A DNA stretch of 64,000 nucleotides from Ardenticatenales bacterium (GTDB lineage: Bacteria; Chloroflexota; Anaerolineae; Ardenticatenales; Ardenticatenaceae): positions 1 to 64,000 of the forward strand of contig JACKAZ010000002.1 of NCBI GenBank assembly GCA_020634795.1. Reading direction: 5' to 3'. The position numbers and the translations under genes are program-made. Positions 62,356-64,000 of the stretch are shown here, piece by piece. The notes beneath the pieces were generated by a model. It was not told the DNA's origin and did no database searches. It worked only from the letters and a program-made list of their open reading frames with translations. Every line of letters starts with the position of its first letter. Position 1 is the stretch's first letter.

Positions 62356-62865
62356 AGTTTGGCATGGCTTTCGCTTGACTGTCGTTCTGTGCGTCCACGG
62401 CACGCCTAGTATCATCAAATCGACTCTGGCGAAAGTGGCTTCACGCCCACGTGCTCGACCCCGTGCACTCTGACCTGTCATCCTCCCCATCCTAAATATC
62501 TGGATACGGCCCCATCCCCCCGTTTTTGAAGAGTTCACTCGCGCTGGTAGCGCCTTGCCGCGCAGCGATCCACGATGTTGGACGATGACGCCTATAAGGG
62601 CACTCTGGTCTCTTCTATGCGACGCATGGCGCGATCCAAAATGCCGTACGTTTATTGTTTTTTCCTAAACTCTCTTGGCACGGGTTCCCATCAACCACGC
62701 CCCCCGTGCCGTCCTCGACCCCGATAGGGATGGCCGGTCTACATCACCCTCTTCGATATCCTTTTTACCCAATTCACCCATACGCCAACCCCACCTGTTG
62801 CCCTCGGCTGATTCTACAGCCTCTATATTTGAGTATCATCCGAAAGCTATTTAGATCCTCCGACT
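62356..62865. other. gene-free stretch before the sigma factor
   Basis: 510 bases without a convincing gene. GC content drops near 62640-62860 (ATTTGAGTATCATCCG), probably the sigma-gene promoter region. Confidence 0.5.
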
Positions 62866-63435
62866 ATGACCGATTATGCGACCGCCGCCGATACCGAATT
62901 ATTGTCGGCGTGTCGAGCGGGTGACCAGAGCGCATGGAATGCGTTGGTCACCCGCTATCAGGCGTTGGTTTATACCATTCCGCGCCGTTATCGGCTGACC
63001 GATGCCGAGGTGGAGGATGTCTTTCAATCGGTGTGGCTGCGCCTGATCGAAAATCTGCACAGGATCGATCAGCCCGAGCGCCTCTCGGCTTGGCTGGTCA
63101 CGACCGCAAAACGGGAAACATGGGACCGGCGGCGCGGCGCGGCGTACGAACGGGTCGATACCGTCGATCCCTTCGCCTTTGAAAGCTTGCCGCGCATCGA
63201 CCCAATGCAACCGGATGAAATCGTGGCACAATATGAGGCGCAACAACAGCTTCGACAAGCCCTTCAGTCACTCGACGAGCGCTGTGCGCGTCTACTTTTC
63301 CTCCTCTACTATGCGTACCCTCGTCCTTCGTACCGTGAGATCGCCGACCGGCTAGAGCTGGCAATAGGCTCGATCGGCCCGATCCGCGCGCGCTGTTTGG
63401 AACGGTTGAGTCGGCTCATTGAGGATGAATTTTAA
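62866..63435 (+). CDS. ECF-type RNA polymerase sigma factor
   Basis: The 189-residue protein has region 2 (LVTRYQALVYTIPRRYRLTD near 27-46, VEDVFQSVWLRLIENLHRID near 49-68, WLVTTAKRETWDRRRG) and region 4 (QLRQALQSLDERCARLLFLL, YREIADRLELAIGSIGPIRARCLERL). It directs RNA polymerase to stress or envelope promoters. The next two small genes follow at once, the second resembling an anti-sigma factor, so regulation by that partner is likely. Confidence 0.88.
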   Translation: MTDYATAADTELLSACRAGDQSAWNALVTRYQALVYTIPRRYRLTDAEVEDVFQSVWLRLIENLHRIDQPERLSAWLVTTAKRETWDRRRGAAYERVDTVDPFAFESLPRIDPMQPDEIVAQYEAQQQLRQALQSLDERCARLLFLLYYAYPRPSYREIADRLELAIGSIGPIRARCLERLSRLIEDEF

Positions 63436-63738
63436 ATGCGCTTGGACCAGAGAATCCCTATCCGTTGTTTGACTGTATTGATCGTGGTTCAACTTACTCT
63501 GTATCTTTATGGAGTGGTTCGCTTGCACCGTTCGACTAATATTTTGGCAAAAATGGGCCGAAGGCCCAGACTAGTGCGCCATATCGCCTGTGAAGGTGAC
63601 TGGCTACGGAAGATCCTTGTCGCCGAACGCCCAGAGAGGCTAATGCCACGGGCCACCGGCTCACGCCAACTGGTTTGTGTGCCAGCCGACCACGGCCTAT
63701 GGAGTCGATACCTCAAATCTATCTATTGGAAAGACTAA
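63436..63738 (+). CDS. small hypothetical protein
   Basis: The 100-residue protein starts immediately after the sigma stop. It has one hydrophobic segment (IRCLTVLIVVQLTLYLYGVV near 9-28), then basic and Cys-containing sequence (HIACEGDWLRKILVAERPER). It could be an inner-membrane protein with a cytoplasmic or external tail. No family is recognised. Confidence 0.5.
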   Translation: MRLDQRIPIRCLTVLIVVQLTLYLYGVVRLHRSTNILAKMGRRPRLVRHIACEGDWLRKILVAERPERLMPRATGSRQLVCVPADHGLWSRYLKSIYWKD

Positions 63739-63749
63739 TCAGAGAAAGA

Positions 63750-64000
63750 GATGGAAACGCACCATTTCTCTGAAGCGCAACTGGCTGACTTTATCGAAGG
63801 TCGCTTGACAGGCGCAGAAACGGCAGAGATCGAAGCACATCGGGCGGCCGAATGCCCGATCTGTGTTCCTACCCTCTTGCGTTACGAGCGGCTGTTGACA
63901 CTGCTGAACGAAGAGCCGTGGACGCAACCGCCAGAATACTTGGTACACCAAGCGCAGGCGCTATTCCGCACGTCGCCAGTGCAGGTCGCGGCCAAGCGAG
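63750..64000 (+). CDS. anti-sigma-like protein, cut by the window edge
   Basis: Frame from ATG 63750 reads METHHFSEAQLADFIEGRLT, then GAETAEIEAHRAAECPICVP and RYERLLTLLNEEPW. The pattern helix, GRL, EIEAH...CPIC resembles the zinc-binding anti-sigma (ZAS/zf-HC2) domain that holds ECF sigma factors, with His and two Cys as ligands. It continues past the window. Position right behind the sigma gene supports the reading. Confidence 0.65.

Overview
The window is high-GC bacterial DNA. Its gene content suggests a Chloroflexota-like organism: an HtpX/PspAB pair, a GT39-type membrane transferase, META, FxLYD and DUF3465 lipoproteins, phenylacetyl-CoA epoxidase genes, and NACHT/TIR proteins ending in formylglycine-enzyme-like (FGE) domains. 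This placement is inference, because no rRNA or other marker is present. Intergenic spaces are rich in short dispersed repeats.

Left part (1-25.6 kb) is mostly housekeeping and metabolism: a truncated META lipoprotein, tRNA-Cys and tRNA-Gly, an isoprenylcysteine-methyltransferase-like protein, a TPR protein overlapping miaA, htpX-pspAB, a GT39 membrane protein, an FxLYD lipoprotein, an M24 peptidase, succinate-semialdehyde dehydrogenase, acyl-CoA dehydrogenase convergent with acetyl-CoA synthetase, a two-gene restriction-modification unit, tRNA-Arg, an M28 peptidase/glutaminyl-cyclase-like lipoprotein and an amidohydrolase.

Central island (about 25.8-41.6 kb) is the main discovery. It holds a diversity-generating retroelement (DGR) network. 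A 122-bp template repeat (TR) lies on the minus strand at 31623-31744. Its codons are dominated by AAC/AAT. Three 122-bp variable repeats (VRs) form the 3' ends of three plus-strand genes (29145-29266, 34367-34488, 40393-40514). By hand alignment almost every TR/VR difference falls on a template adenine. The targets are NLR-like conflict proteins: EAD-TM-NACHT-FGE, EAD-TIR-FGE and EAD-NACHT-FGE. A fourth gene carries the same EAD as the TIR protein but has a different C-terminus. The DGR enzyme genes are wrecked here: only a C-terminal reverse transcriptase piece (minus) and a C-terminal avd piece (plus) remain, joined head to head. The island also holds two toxin-antitoxin pairs and a dead antitoxin copy split by a 456-bp MITE-like element. 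A 49-bp direct repeat (47/49 identical) lies at each edge.

Right part (41.7-64 kb): a wax-ester-synthase-like acyltransferase, two ABC exporter half-transporters, an ISKra4-family element interrupted by an IS256-family element (both with target-site duplications), a secreted membrane-anchored protein, GNAT and DUF402 genes, a DUF3465 lipoprotein, an endonuclease/exonuclease/phosphatase-fold membrane protein and a gene broken by an in-frame stop. A TetR regulator then precedes paaA-[hicBA]-paaB-paaC-paaD, where the HicBA cassette sits between two 256-bp direct repeats. PhzF and an ECF sigma factor with an anti-sigma-like partner close the window.
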